DNA of 30,671 nt from a virus: IMG/VR virus record IMGVR_UViG_3300032213_001035, positions 1 to 30,671 of that record, one strand, 5' to 3'. The notes under the pieces were generated by a model. The model saw only the letters and a list, made by a program, of their open reading frames with translations, made no database searches and was not told the origin of the DNA. Positions 17,431-24,091 of this stretch are shown one piece after another. The first letter of the stretch is position 1, and each line of letters opens with the position of its first letter. A program made the translations under genes and the position numbers.

Positions 17431-18174
17431 TTATTCATTTGAGCAAAATATATAACTATTTGGCGGATAAAATGGAAATTCTTCTAACTCAAGTGGTATT
17501 TTACGCGATGATTTAACAATTTTAAACATCTTTTGTAAGCGCTCAATTACTTCTACGTAGGTTTTTATTCTTTTATCCATGTCAAATGAATATTCGAATA
17601 CCATCTTTTTAATCCCCATATTATCATTTAATTCATTTAATATAGGTATCTCCGCTCCTTCTATGTTCATTTTAATACAATTGTAACCGTCTTTTATTAG
17701 TGTATTAAAACCCAAGGCTTTTATTGCTGTGATTTTTACGTTCTTTTTTGTGCTGCTGTTTAGATAATTACCGTACAAAGTATGTCTTCTAAATGATGCC
17801 GGGTTCGTACTTTCATAGAAATTGAGCGTTTTACCGTCCTGGCTTAATGGTACAATTGCGGCTCGAATAATTTCAACCTTAGAACCTACGTTATTTAACT
17901 GAATATTTTCTTTAATCATTTCGCAATTATCCAATTGGGGTTCGTATGCCCTAACATAACAACCTTTCAATGCAGCATAACAAGTGAAAGCGCCTATATT
18001 AGCGCCTAAATCAAGCCATTTTTCACCGGCGTTTATAGTAAATGGTAACTTGGGTTTTTGATAAGCTTTTTTGATCCAAGTTTCATCAACGCTTTTGATG
18101 TCGCTTGAACCTTCTCTAACGGCAAATTTTCCGGTGATCTGTTTATTTTTCGGTATGTAAATTACTTTATTCAT
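17431..18174 (-). CDS. FkbM-type SAM-dependent methyltransferase, 247 aa
   Basis: Rossmann-type methyltransferase: motif I WLDLGANIGAFT (53-64), the acidic end of strand 2 in VRAYEPQ (E78), and the family signature CIKMNIEGAEIPIL (166-179), where FkbM proteins have a KxDxEGAE-like motif; here Asn170 stands in place of the usual Asp. FkbM enzymes mostly O-methylate hydroxyl groups of small molecules and sugars. Here the gene is wedged between a TET/JBP-like dioxygenase (8-nt overlap) and the terminase genes. That context suggests the target is modified phage DNA, for example the hydroxyl made by the oxygenase. The substrate is inference; methylation of a sugar or surface glycan is the alternative. 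Confidence 0.8.
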   Translation of the reverse strand: MNKVIYIPKNKQITGKFAVREGSSDIKSVDETWIKKAYQKPKLPFTINAGEKWLDLGANIGAFTCYAALKGCYVRAYEPQLDNCEMIKENIQLNNVGSKVEIIRAAIVPLSQDGKTLNFYESTNPASFRRHTLYGNYLNSSTKKNVKITAIKALGFNTLIKDGYNCIKMNIEGAEIPILNELNDNMGIKKMVFEYSFDMDKRIKTYVEVIERLQKMFKIVKSSRKIPLELEEFPFYPPNSYIFCSNE

Positions 18175-19033
18175 CTGTTTTAGTTTTATTTTTATTCATT
18201 TTTCTGATTAAATTAAATTTATTAGGATCAGCCCGCCAATTACTTTCTATTTTATCACGTACTTTTTTAATCCTTTCTAATTCTGCTTCGTATGGGTAGC
18301 AATTTTTCATAGTGGCCAGGCTGTAAAACACACATGAAGCGCGGAAACCTTTATCACTTATTTGTTTAATTGGTGTAACACCGTGAATAATATTTTGGCC
18401 GTTAAATAATATCAATGCGCCATCCGATTGTTCGAACCCAATGTTATATTCCGGGCAAATTAAATGGCCCCCAATGACGTCTTCTTTTATGATCAGTACA
18501 TTTGAATAAACATCTTTAAAATTACCCGTGTCACGGTGATATTTGATTGCGTGATTGACATTGAAATTAATCGTTGTAAATGGCGTGTCTTTTATAATGT
18601 AATCCTGTTCCACATTCGAACGTACTATTTGTAAATTTAGTTCATGCTGTGCGGGTAATAAATCTTTATAAACGTCATCTATGATTTTACTAAATTCAAG
18701 TATTTCATAAGCGATTTTTCGTTGTGTTTTAGTATCGGCTGTTATTCTGCAATAATCGTTTCGATACGGGACCCTTGGCAATGAACCGAAAATTGCTGAT
18801 TGTGTTGGAATCCCATTCGACCGGGCGCTTTTAGAATATTTTGTATTCTTTACTAATCGTTTAACTTTGGCAATTTGATCAGCTGTTAAAATTTTATAAA
18901 TAATAATAACTTCACCATTTTCTTGAATGATAGTGTCATTTTTTATGATCCGATCACATTCAGTTTTTTTCGGTATTTTTTTCAGATAATGTTCGAAATT
19001 ACCATCTAATTTTTGTGCGTTAATTATTTCCAT
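18167..19033 (-). CDS. TET/JBP-like 2OG-Fe(II) dioxygenase, 288 aa
   Basis: The C-terminal half shows the double-stranded beta-helix iron site: YHRDTGNF gives HxD (H166, D168), then IGGHLICPEYNIGF, then LFNGQNIIHGVTPI with the distal His217, and the 2OG-binding Arg231 in KGFRASCVFYS. The N-terminal part has FGSLPRVPYRNDYCRITAD, also typical of phage members of the TET/JBP superfamily. Such enzymes hydroxylate the methyl group of thymine or 5-methylcytosine in DNA. I chose ATG 19033, two nt after the ParB-like stop; a TTG at 19057 also exists. No phage cytosine methylase is visible, so a JBP-like action on thymine is the simpler guess. The base target is inferred. Confidence 0.8.
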   Translation of the reverse strand: MEIINAQKLDGNFEHYLKKIPKKTECDRIIKNDTIIQENGEVIIIYKILTADQIAKVKRLVKNTKYSKSARSNGIPTQSAIFGSLPRVPYRNDYCRITADTKTQRKIAYEILEFSKIIDDVYKDLLPAQHELNLQIVRSNVEQDYIIKDTPFTTINFNVNHAIKYHRDTGNFKDVYSNVLIIKEDVIGGHLICPEYNIGFEQSDGALILFNGQNIIHGVTPIKQISDKGFRASCVFYSLATMKNCYPYEAELERIKKVRDKIESNWRADPNKFNLIRKMNKNKTKTDE

Positions 19034-19035
19034 AA

Positions 19036-19632
19036 TCAGCAATTTAGGATCATCCAAATTATGGCATCGCTATTTGTTTCACATTCTTGTTCTTTTTTAA
19101 TGTGATTTAGTTTATCAACAACTTTGTCGTAATCTTCGTGTTTGATATATATTTCGAATTTCTTAACATCAGCGTTTAAATATTTTAAACTGATATCGTC
19201 AATGTGTTCATAATTCTGATTATTTGTTACGATGTCTTCAGCTTCATCAAAATCATCATTTATTGATAATTGCCATGTGTCTAACCCCCAATCACCCAAT
19301 AATTCAGCATCCCATTCATTCGCAAGTAAATCCCAATCCCATTCACCAAAGCCAACATTATCTTTAATGATAAATTCCGCTTTCTGTTCTTCTGTTAAAT
19401 TATCGGCTTTTATGATTGGTATAACTTTAATTCCGGCTTCTTTTATGGCTTTATATCGCATGTTACCGCCCAAAATGGTCATGTTTTCATCAACCACAAT
19501 TGGCCGGATATCTAACATTTCTGGAAATTCTTTTATTGACTTGACTAATTTCTTGAATTTATCGTCTTTTATGATCCTGGGGTTGTTTTCTTTCGGCTTT
19601 ATATCCGCTGTTTTTACTCTAATGATGTTCAT
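19036..19632 (-). CDS. ParB-like nuclease-fold protein, 198 aa
   Basis: Residues 1-95 match the ParB/sulfiredoxin fold: ADIKPKENNPRIIKDDKF, SIKEFPEMLDIRPIVVDEN, then the signature ILGGNMRYKAIKEAGIKVIP (GGxxRxxA), followed by LTEEQKAEFIIKDNVGFGEWDW. There is no HTH of true ParB partition proteins; instead residues 130-198 form an acidic linker and a small alpha/beta domain with a Cys at the end. Phage ParB-like proteins often pair with DNA-modifying enzymes, and this one lies directly before a TET/JBP-like dioxygenase. A DNA-targeting or ATP/CTP-using role is inference; plasmid-type partition is unlikely without a ParA. Confidence 0.85.
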   Translation of the reverse strand: MNIIRVKTADIKPKENNPRIIKDDKFKKLVKSIKEFPEMLDIRPIVVDENMTILGGNMRYKAIKEAGIKVIPIIKADNLTEEQKAEFIIKDNVGFGEWDWDLLANEWDAELLGDWGLDTWQLSINDDFDEAEDIVTNNQNYEHIDDISLKYLNADVKKFEIYIKHEDYDKVVDKLNHIKKEQECETNSDAIIWMILNC

Positions 19633-19644
19633 TTTATATTATAT

Positions 19645-19830
19645 TTAATTATTTTCCAATAATGCCACTATTTTATTTAGTATTTCGATAATTTTATCAT
19701 TATGTTCGTACATATTTACACAAATAGCGTAAGCCTGTTCCGGGCTTTGTGCGGCCCCATCATTAATTACTATGGGAATGCACCTATTGATGAATTCTTC
19801 TTGTGTTTCGTTTTCCTGTGGTGTTGGCAT
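19645..19830 (-). CDS. Small conserved phage protein (FxxRC...QAxAIC type), 61 aa
   Basis: Begins MPTPQENETQEEFINRCIP and continues with SPEQAYAICVNMYE. The pattern of a Phe, Arg-Cys, then Gln-Ala-x-Ala-x-Cys is common in small phage proteins found near packaging genes and at the ends of some capsid proteases. Two cysteines about 20 residues apart could bind a metal or make a disulfide. The C-terminal 18 residues are a hydrophobic/charged helix. The ATG at 19830 follows the upstream stop by 3 nt. Function is unknown. Confidence 0.65.
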   Translation of the reverse strand: MPTPQENETQEEFINRCIPIVINDGAAQSPEQAYAICVNMYEHNDKIIEILNKIVALLENN

Positions 19831-19833
19831 AAA

Positions 19834-20076
19834 TCAATTATTAAAATCAATGCAAATGATAGGTTTATTTTCAATTTCCTGTGATGGAATGTTGTTTATC
19901 ACAAAATCAATTGATTCGTATTCATCTAAATCGGTTATTTTTTGAAGAATCTTTACTATTCTTTTTGCTGAATATACCGGCCGATGTGTTTCCGAACAAT
20001 AACCTATAATACATGAATCGAAGTCGGTTGATAATACCCGGTTTAACCCTTCCCATATTTCAAAATAATTATCCAA
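19834..20076 (-). CDS. Small conserved phage protein of unknown function, 80 aa (TTG start)
   Basis: The core PVYSAKRIVKILQKITDL followed by FVINNIPSQEIENKPIICID resembles a widespread small phage/bacterial family with the pattern PVY...(I)..L......A..(F)...N......TPI. No ATG lies in frame. I choose the TTG at 20076, which overlaps the stop of the upstream membrane-protein gene by 8 nt; the frame remains open to a TTG at 20124 but that part is the other gene's membrane helix in another frame. Function unknown. It belongs to the same transcript as the ParB/dioxygenase group. Confidence 0.6.
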   Translation of the reverse strand: MDNYFEIWEGLNRVLSTDFDSCIIGYCSETHRPVYSAKRIVKILQKITDLDEYESIDFVINNIPSQEIENKPIICIDFNN

Positions 20077-20293
20077 TGATCCAACGTAAAAAATGATAAA
20101 TACCGATTGATGCCCAAAAACCAACTAATCTAACTAATGTATTGCTCATTGCTTTGTTATTTCGGAACCAACTTTGTATTGATGGCGTTTCCAAATGGGG
20201 CAATAATAACATAATAAGTTTATCGTTGTAATATGCTAATATGAATATCGGCATCAAACAAATCCCTAATATCATTTTCATTTTTTCTTTCAT
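20069..20293 (-). CDS. Two-helix membrane protein, 74 aa
   Basis: Two hydrophobic helices are visible: residues about 6-22 (KMILGICLMPIFILAYY) and about 54-72 (VRLVGFWASIGIYHFLRWI), joined by a polar loop containing HLETPSIQSWFRNN. A basic start (MKEKMK) suggests the N-terminus is inside. I choose ATG 20293; a longer frame starting at TTG 20326 would lie inside the hairpin at 20308-20352. The gene is far from the lysis genes, so a holin role is less likely than a membrane-anchored accessory or exclusion protein. No family is recognised. Confidence 0.65.
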   Translation of the reverse strand: MKEKMKMILGICLMPIFILAYYNDKLIMLLLPHLETPSIQSWFRNNKAMSNTLVRLVGFWASIGIYHFLRWIIG

Positions 20294-20307
20294 GCTTATC
20301 TTATTAA

Positions 20308-20352
20308 ATGACGGGGAACGGATCAAAACAGAAAATAACCGTTCCCCATCAT
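20308..20352 (-). terminator. Strong hairpin between HTH gene and membrane-protein gene
   Basis: Arms of 14 bp, ATGATGGGGAACGG and CCGTTCCCCGTCAT on the minus strand, pair with a single G-U, around a 17-base loop rich in T. The 3' side is ATTTAATAAG rather than a T run, so termination may be partial. Its position, 20 nt after the HTH stop and 15 nt before the next ATG, marks the border between early/replication genes and the packaging-side genes. Confidence 0.7.
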
Positions 20353-20372
20353 AATTGAAACATCATTCAAAT

Positions 20373-20588
20373 TTATGGATTTTTTGATAAGTATTCGCCA
20401 ATTTTTTGCAGCGTCCCAGAATGTAACCCTTTTTTATCATTACCAGAATGTAAATAAAGCCATAATTGATTCTGTTGTATGCCGCAATTTTTAGAAAATT
20501 GGTTTTCACTCATTCCTGTTTTTTGTAAATAATCCATGATCATTTTACGAACAATAATGTTTATGCTTGCCAGGTGTTTTGGTGTCAT
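20373..20588 (-). CDS. Cro/CI-like helix-turn-helix protein, 71 aa
   Basis: Single-domain HTH: helix 1 SINIIVRKMIMDYLQKTG, the turn and recognition part MSENQFSKNCGIQQNQLWLYL, then GLHSGTLQKIGEYL, which matches the XRE/lambda-repressor arrangement (x-SxxQxSxxxGxxxxxL). It is the only clear DNA-binding regulator I see. It probably controls phage promoters, with the three repeated elements at 21697, 24058 and 27874 as obvious candidate sites. The ATG at 20588 is 3 nt after the SSB-like gene's stop. There is no integrase, so classic lysogeny control is not supported. Confidence 0.75.
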   Translation of the reverse strand: MTPKHLASINIIVRKMIMDYLQKTGMSENQFSKNCGIQQNQLWLYLHSGNDKKGLHSGTLQKIGEYLSKNP

Positions 20589-20591
20589 GGT

Positions 20592-20960
20592 TTAAATGGG
20601 TAAATCGTTATTGTCATTCATCCAATTTGGCATTTCTTTTTTGTTCAACTCGGCGTTTAATCGTTCATCGAATGAATCTTTATTTTTTAATTCTATGGTC
20701 CAACCCTCAACCGTGTTGAAATACTTTGTTACGCCGTCTTTAGTCCATTCACGCCCGCGCAAATTATAGTTTATCGAAACAAAATCACCAATTGTTAAAT
20801 TGTTTAATAAATCGCATTTGTCATTAACAAACTGAATTGTTACAAATTGCGGGAATTGATCATCTGTTTTGATCACTAATTCCCTTTTTTTGAATTTTTC
20901 GCTCATCACAAACGTTTCGTTTATTACGTGAACGGTTCCATTGATTTTTGTTATTTCCAT
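20592..20960 (-). CDS. DUF3127-like OB-fold protein, probable SSB substitute, 122 aa
   Basis: Residues 1-90 have the beta pattern of the DUF3127 family: GTVHVINETFVMSEKFKKRE, LVIKTDDQFPQFVTIQFVND, then GDFVSINYNLRGREWTKDG and YFNTVEGWTIE. These proteins are common in Bacteroidota and their phages and resemble OB-fold single-strand DNA binders. The last residues, WMNDNNDLPI, form an acidic tail ending in hydrophobic Pro-Ile, similar to the interaction tip of bacterial SSB. It lies 6 nt after the exonuclease gene and near ERF, so a role in replication/recombination is likely. ssDNA binding is inferred. Confidence 0.7.
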   Translation of the reverse strand: MEITKINGTVHVINETFVMSEKFKKRELVIKTDDQFPQFVTIQFVNDKCDLLNNLTIGDFVSINYNLRGREWTKDGVTKYFNTVEGWTIELKNKDSFDERLNAELNKKEMPNWMNDNNDLPI

Positions 20961-20966
20961 GTTTAT

Positions 20967-21677
20967 TTATATTTCTTTATACATTTCGTTATAAATCGGC
21001 TTTAGATAGTCGATTCGTTCAATTATGCTTTCAATCGTTTTTTCATCGTATTGAATTTCATATTTCCGTATCCTTTTTTCCATTGGTATTTGCTCAAAAT
21101 TATGTTTTGACCTAACAACACGTTCCGCAATGTCATAAATTTCATCTTGTGAATATTTTTCGAATTTTGGATCCGGTAACATTTTCCACGCTTCTTTATT
21201 GATTAAATCTAAAACCATTCGTTCCGGTGTTGTCAATAGGATATAAACTAATTCTGATACTTTTTTATTTGACAACCACATGTACGATTGTAATTGGTAA
21301 TAATAGGCTTTATTGGTTAGTTCTTTTTGAAACCAAGGAAACGTTTCCGCACTAAATGAACATTTTATATCGGCTAAAACCGTTGGCGTTAATACGTCCG
21401 GTTCGCCGGTAATATAATCGTTAATCATGCGCGTTTTTGTTTCGGACACGTCAAACCAACCCAAAATGTTTTTGCAAATGTCAATCGCGAGCGGTTCTAA
21501 TTCAATACCTTTTGTTGTTGGCATGCTTGAAAAATCGCGCTCAATTCCGTACTTGTCAAATAATACGATTGCCTCTAATTCTTTTCTTGTTGTTTCGCTG
21601 ATTAATTCCGATTTTGAACGCGGGTTTGTCATTATGGCGCCAACTCCGGACGCCCGAATAATTAATGGATGTTTCAT
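20967..21677 (-). CDS. PD-(D/E)XK exonuclease (YqaJ/lambda-Exo-like), 236 aa
   Basis: Nuclease motifs are in order: SMPTTKGIELEPLAIDIC (Glu59/Glu61), YITGEPDVLTPTVLADIKCS containing the GxPD Asp94 and the DxK pair Asp103-Lys105, and YYYQLQSYMWLSN with the Gln of motif QxxxY type. This is the fold of 5'-3' exonucleases such as lambda Exo and YqaJ. Together with the ERF annealing protein at 22349-22996 it would make a two-component recombination system: resection followed by strand annealing. The ATG at 21677 lies 20 nt from the repeated promoter element at 21697. Confidence 0.85.
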   Translation of the reverse strand: MKHPLIIRASGVGAIMTNPRSKSELISETTRKELEAIVLFDKYGIERDFSSMPTTKGIELEPLAIDICKNILGWFDVSETKTRMINDYITGEPDVLTPTVLADIKCSFSAETFPWFQKELTNKAYYYQLQSYMWLSNKKVSELVYILLTTPERMVLDLINKEAWKMLPDPKFEKYSQDEIYDIAERVVRSKHNFEQIPMEKRIRKYEIQYDEKTIESIIERIDYLKPIYNEMYKEI

Positions 21678-21696
21678 TGTTTCTGTTTTTAGATTG

Positions 21697-21723
21697 CAAA
21701 TATATAAATTTATTTTAATATAC
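21697..21723 (-). promoter_or_regulatory. Repeated promoter/operator element, copy b (exonuclease gene)
   Basis: Minus-strand -7 box TATATTTG (TAnnTTTG) at 21697-21704, preceded by an AT-rich spacer that matches the elements at 24058 and 27874 at 25 of 27 (vs 24058) or slightly fewer positions. It overlaps the stop of the 81-aa gene and lies 20 nt before the exonuclease ATG. A local start for exonuclease, SSB-like and HTH genes is likely. Confidence 0.7.
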
Positions 21724-21955
21724 CGAAATTAGGTGTGTTAACATCATCTATATTATCTGATTTCATTTCTTGTTTTACATCATTAATTGCCTCTTTATAA
21801 CCATTTAACCACGAATCCATTGTTTGTTGCTTTTCAATTTCTTTTGCCTCATTAAATAACGCATCAATTTGCATGTAATTGTTACTATAAAATTGTTCAA
21901 ATTCTCGAAAATATTCAAGTTCTTTTCTTATCCAATCAATTGCCGTTTTTTCCAT
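21710..21955 (-). CDS. Small paralogous phage protein, 81 aa
   Basis: The core TAIDWIRKELEYFREFEQF followed by LFNEAKEIEKQQTMDSWLNG closely parallels the C-terminal half of the adjacent 131-aa gene (TAVEWFEYNLKD, LIKQAKEMEKSQIMKTWYD). The two are tandem paralogs of a small helical family common in Bacteroidota phages, often seen in several copies. I choose ATG 21955, one nt after the upstream stop; the frame is also open to an ATG at 21997, which would add 14 polar residues and overlap the upstream gene by 41 nt. Function unknown. Confidence 0.7.
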   Translation of the reverse strand: MEKTAIDWIRKELEYFREFEQFYSNNYMQIDALFNEAKEIEKQQTMDSWLNGYKEAINDVKQEMKSDNIDDVNTPNFGILK

Positions 21956-21956
21956 T

Positions 21957-22352
21957 CTATTCTGATTTAAAGGTTTCGTTGTAGTATTGTTCTGCATCAG
22001 TTGGATTTCTTTCTATTATTGATAACTTACAATCATACCAAGTTTTCATAATTTGTGACTTCTCCATTTCTTTGGCTTGTTTAATTAAATCTTCTAATAA
22101 TTGCCAATTTTGTTTTATAACAATTTTACCCAAATTATCTTTTAAATTATACTCAAACCATTCAACCGCCGTTTGTTTTTTCATTCCAACTTTATTTAAA
22201 TTTTTTATTTCTTGTTTAGGTTTTTTTTCGACGCATTTACCACACACAACAATTCCGATTCCATTACATCCCGAACATAAACCAAATTCCGATTTTTTGT
22301 AGCCATCACAACCCGGGCATATTATTTTACCATTAACGCAAATACAATTCAT
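21957..22352 (-). CDS. Zinc-finger fused small phage protein, 131 aa
   Basis: Residues 1-42 are a Cys-rich module with paired cysteines (CIC, CPGC, CSGCNG, CGKC) and glycines, like the DnaJ-type zinc-binding repeats. Residues 60-115 are the helical domain shared with the next gene (TAVEWFEYNLKD, QAKEMEKSQIMKTW). This looks like a zinc finger added to a copy of the small helical family. The ATG at 22352 overlaps the ERF stop by 4 nt, so it is translated with the recombination gene. Zinc binding is inferred from cysteine spacing; the target is unknown. Confidence 0.7.
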   Translation of the reverse strand: MNCICVNGKIICPGCDGYKKSEFGLCSGCNGIGIVVCGKCVEKKPKQEIKNLNKVGMKKQTAVEWFEYNLKDNLGKIVIKQNWQLLEDLIKQAKEMEKSQIMKTWYDCKLSIIERNPTDAEQYYNETFKSE

Positions 22353-22996
22353 TCCAAATTATTTAAAGTGTTTAATTGTGTTTCTGTTAAATCATATTCA
22401 TTAATTAGGTTTTCTTTTGTAATATCGCCGTTTTGGATTGCTTTTAAACCACGAATGAATTGATTGTCATTTAGTTTAATTTTAGTCTCTATAACCGGCG
22501 TTTGGATATCGTTTGAATGTGTTTTATCTGTGTCGTCTATTGATCCCGTTGGCACCATGAACGAATATAACAATGCATTCTTTAACGCATAAGTTGTGGC
22601 TTTACCCGCGCTTTTATCTTGAGAATCAACACCATGACCATAACCAACAATATCAATCGATTCACCCGTTGGAACGTAAACAATTCTATATTTCGCTAAA
22701 ACTTCAGTGAACACGCTTTGTTTTGTTTTTTCATATTCTTTACCGTTATATGTCTGTGTTTCGGTCCAACGTTCAACGGTTACTTTTGGTTCTATGCTGA
22801 TTGGATAACAAACCAACTGATTCTTTGCCATGCTTTGACCAATGATCATTTTAACGTCTTTATCCGCAACACCTTTATAACTCGATTTACCATCACCTAC
22901 AATTAAGTTTTTATCGATATTTTTCACCTCTTGCATCACATTCACCATTGCGGCGAAAATGTTTAAACATTCATTTTTCGGTTCTTCTTTTTTCAT
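22349..22996 (-). CDS. erf: ERF-family single-strand annealing protein, 215 aa
   Basis: Clear ERF signature GYGHGVDSQDKSAGKATT followed by YALKNALLYSFMVPTG and IDDTD (118-155), preceded by the helical/beta core with MIIGQSMAKNQLVCYP. ERF proteins anneal complementary single strands and allow circularisation and recombination of phage DNA. The C-terminal 50 residues are a variable tail (LNDNQFIRGLKAIQNG and on) with a small helical domain. Both ends overlap neighbours by 4 nt (ATGA), indicating a compact operon with the 164-aa and zinc-finger genes. The partner exonuclease is two genes downstream. Confidence 0.9.
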   Translation of the reverse strand: MKKEEPKNECLNIFAAMVNVMQEVKNIDKNLIVGDGKSSYKGVADKDVKMIIGQSMAKNQLVCYPISIEPKVTVERWTETQTYNGKEYEKTKQSVFTEVLAKYRIVYVPTGESIDIVGYGHGVDSQDKSAGKATTYALKNALLYSFMVPTGSIDDTDKTHSNDIQTPVIETKIKLNDNQFIRGLKAIQNGDITKENLINEYDLTETQLNTLNNLE

Positions 22997-23487
22997 CTTC
23001 TGATTTTTAAAATAGTAATTCCAAATATTTTTAATTCAAATGTCCGTTCATGATCAATATTTTCGACCATTTTTATTACGTCATCAATTTGATTTTTAAT
23101 TAATGTGTTGCTTGATTCCGTTTTTTGGTCATTTACTTTAGATTTCCACGCGTTTAAATCATCTTGATTTATGTTTGATAATATTTCATCTTTACGTTTC
23201 TCTAATCGCTTCATTTTTAATTTATGATGCATTTCTGAAGTGGATAAATATATTATATCCGCGATTTCAGATTTAGTTTTAGCTGTGTCAATCCATTTAT
23301 GACCCAAAATTGTCACCCGGATGATGTCATTTTTTTTTAAAATAGTGGGTATTCCTTTTGTAACATTATGGGCTTTACAAATATCTTGTAAATTTGCCCG
23401 TTCATTGTAATTAAGCGCCAAATGAATTTCATTAATGGCGTCAATGTACTTTCTGCGCGTGATTTCGCGCATTCCTCTTTTTTTCAT
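22993..23487 (-). CDS. Basic protein, possible DNA-binding, 164 aa
   Basis: The N-terminus is strongly basic (MKKRGMREITRRKY), followed by helices and a short segment LQDICKAHNVTKGIPTILKK that could be a winged-helix or HTH core. Residues 75-125 are charged helix (SEMHHKLKMKRLEKRKDE). The end FELKIFGITILKIRR is a hydrophobic/basic strand. I recognise no family. Encoded directly upstream of ERF with a 4-nt overlap, it may be a regulator or accessory of recombination. The DNA-binding suggestion rests only on charge and the HTH-like segment. Confidence 0.6.
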   Translation of the reverse strand: MKKRGMREITRRKYIDAINEIHLALNYNERANLQDICKAHNVTKGIPTILKKNDIIRVTILGHKWIDTAKTKSEIADIIYLSTSEMHHKLKMKRLEKRKDEILSNINQDDLNAWKSKVNDQKTESSNTLIKNQIDDVIKMVENIDHERTFELKIFGITILKIRR

Positions 23488-23538
23488 GATAAATTAATTA
23501 AATTATGTGCGTTATGGATGCGCACCCCCCATTCATAA

Positions 23539-23820
23539 TTAACGTAATGTTTCTATGTGATAAATGGCATCATCGTATTTATCATAAAATGATTCTTCGC
23601 CATCTTCAAAATCAGTAACAATATAATCAACGGATTGACCAAAACAGCTGGCAATTGTCACGCCATTATCTAATGCTATATAAACGTAACCGCTGTTTTT
23701 ATTAAATCCACATGCCATAATGGATTCACCCCATGCTTTCATTCGGTATGCCTTTTGAACTAAAATCCAACTTTCAAAATCTGAACTTCCCAAGTCATTA
23801 ATAAAATCTAAATTTTCCAT
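23539..23820 (-). CDS. Acidic protein of unknown function, 93 aa
   Basis: Mixed alpha/beta, acidic toward the C-terminus (DFEDGEESFYDKYDDAIYHI). The middle has strands (GYVYIALDNGVTIASCFG). No motif or family is recognised. It is preceded by a small gene and followed by a 51-nt gap containing an inverted repeat GTGCG/CGCAC (23505-23523) and a run of six C/G, which may act as a weak terminator. Typical small early phage gene. Confidence 0.6.
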   Translation of the reverse strand: MENLDFINDLGSSDFESWILVQKAYRMKAWGESIMACGFNKNSGYVYIALDNGVTIASCFGQSVDYIVTDFEDGEESFYDKYDDAIYHIETLR

Positions 23821-23844
23821 GTTTTCCTGTTTTTTTTTTGATGA

Positions 23845-24036
23845 TTAAAATATAAATATCGGATCGATCGCGTCATTATCCGCCTCAAACCCTTTGAATA
23901 AATACGAATATTTGATGGATTTTTTTTCATGATCATCTATAACAACCACTTTATAAATCCCTTCATGATGTGATAAAATTTGTAAAACCTGGTATAAATC
24001 GCCGCTTAAATGTTTTAAAATATCGCCTGTTTTCAT
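23845..24036 (-). CDS. Small protein of unknown function, 63 aa
   Basis: Reads MKTGDILKHLSGDLYQVLQI with later strands and a hydrophobic end PIFIF; the pattern (short SH3-like beta barrel with GDxL...YxV) is seen in many small phage proteins. I choose ATG 24036. A longer frame from TTG 24060 overlaps the -7 box of the repeated promoter at 24058 and so is unlikely to be translated. This gene is the first after that promoter. Confidence 0.6.
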   Translation of the reverse strand: MKTGDILKHLSGDLYQVLQILSHHEGIYKVVVIDDHEKKSIKYSYLFKGFEADNDAIDPIFIF

Positions 24037-24057
24037 AATTTTAAATGTTTCGATAGG

Positions 24058-24084
24058 CAAATATATAAATTTAATTTAATATAA
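24058..24084 (-). promoter_or_regulatory. Repeated promoter/operator element, copy c
   Basis: Minus-strand -7 box TATATTTG at 24058-24065 with the same AT-rich spacer as copies at 21697 and 27874 (25/27 identical to each). It sits in the 55-nt gap between ninG and the 63-aa gene, 21 nt before the ATG at 24036, giving a short leader. The usual TTG at -33 is replaced by TAC in this copy. Confidence 0.75.
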
Positions 24085-24091
24085 GTACTAA

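Noticed and set aside
19232-19648. Plus-strand open frame of 138 codons opposite the ParB-like gene
   Set aside because: Opposite a recognised domain; translation is Ser/Phe/Ile-rich, as expected for a shadow.
20077-20124. Longer version of the 80-aa protein from TTG 20124
   Set aside because: The added residues are the other reading frame of the membrane-protein gene; the TTG at 20076 gives a normal 8-nt overlap.
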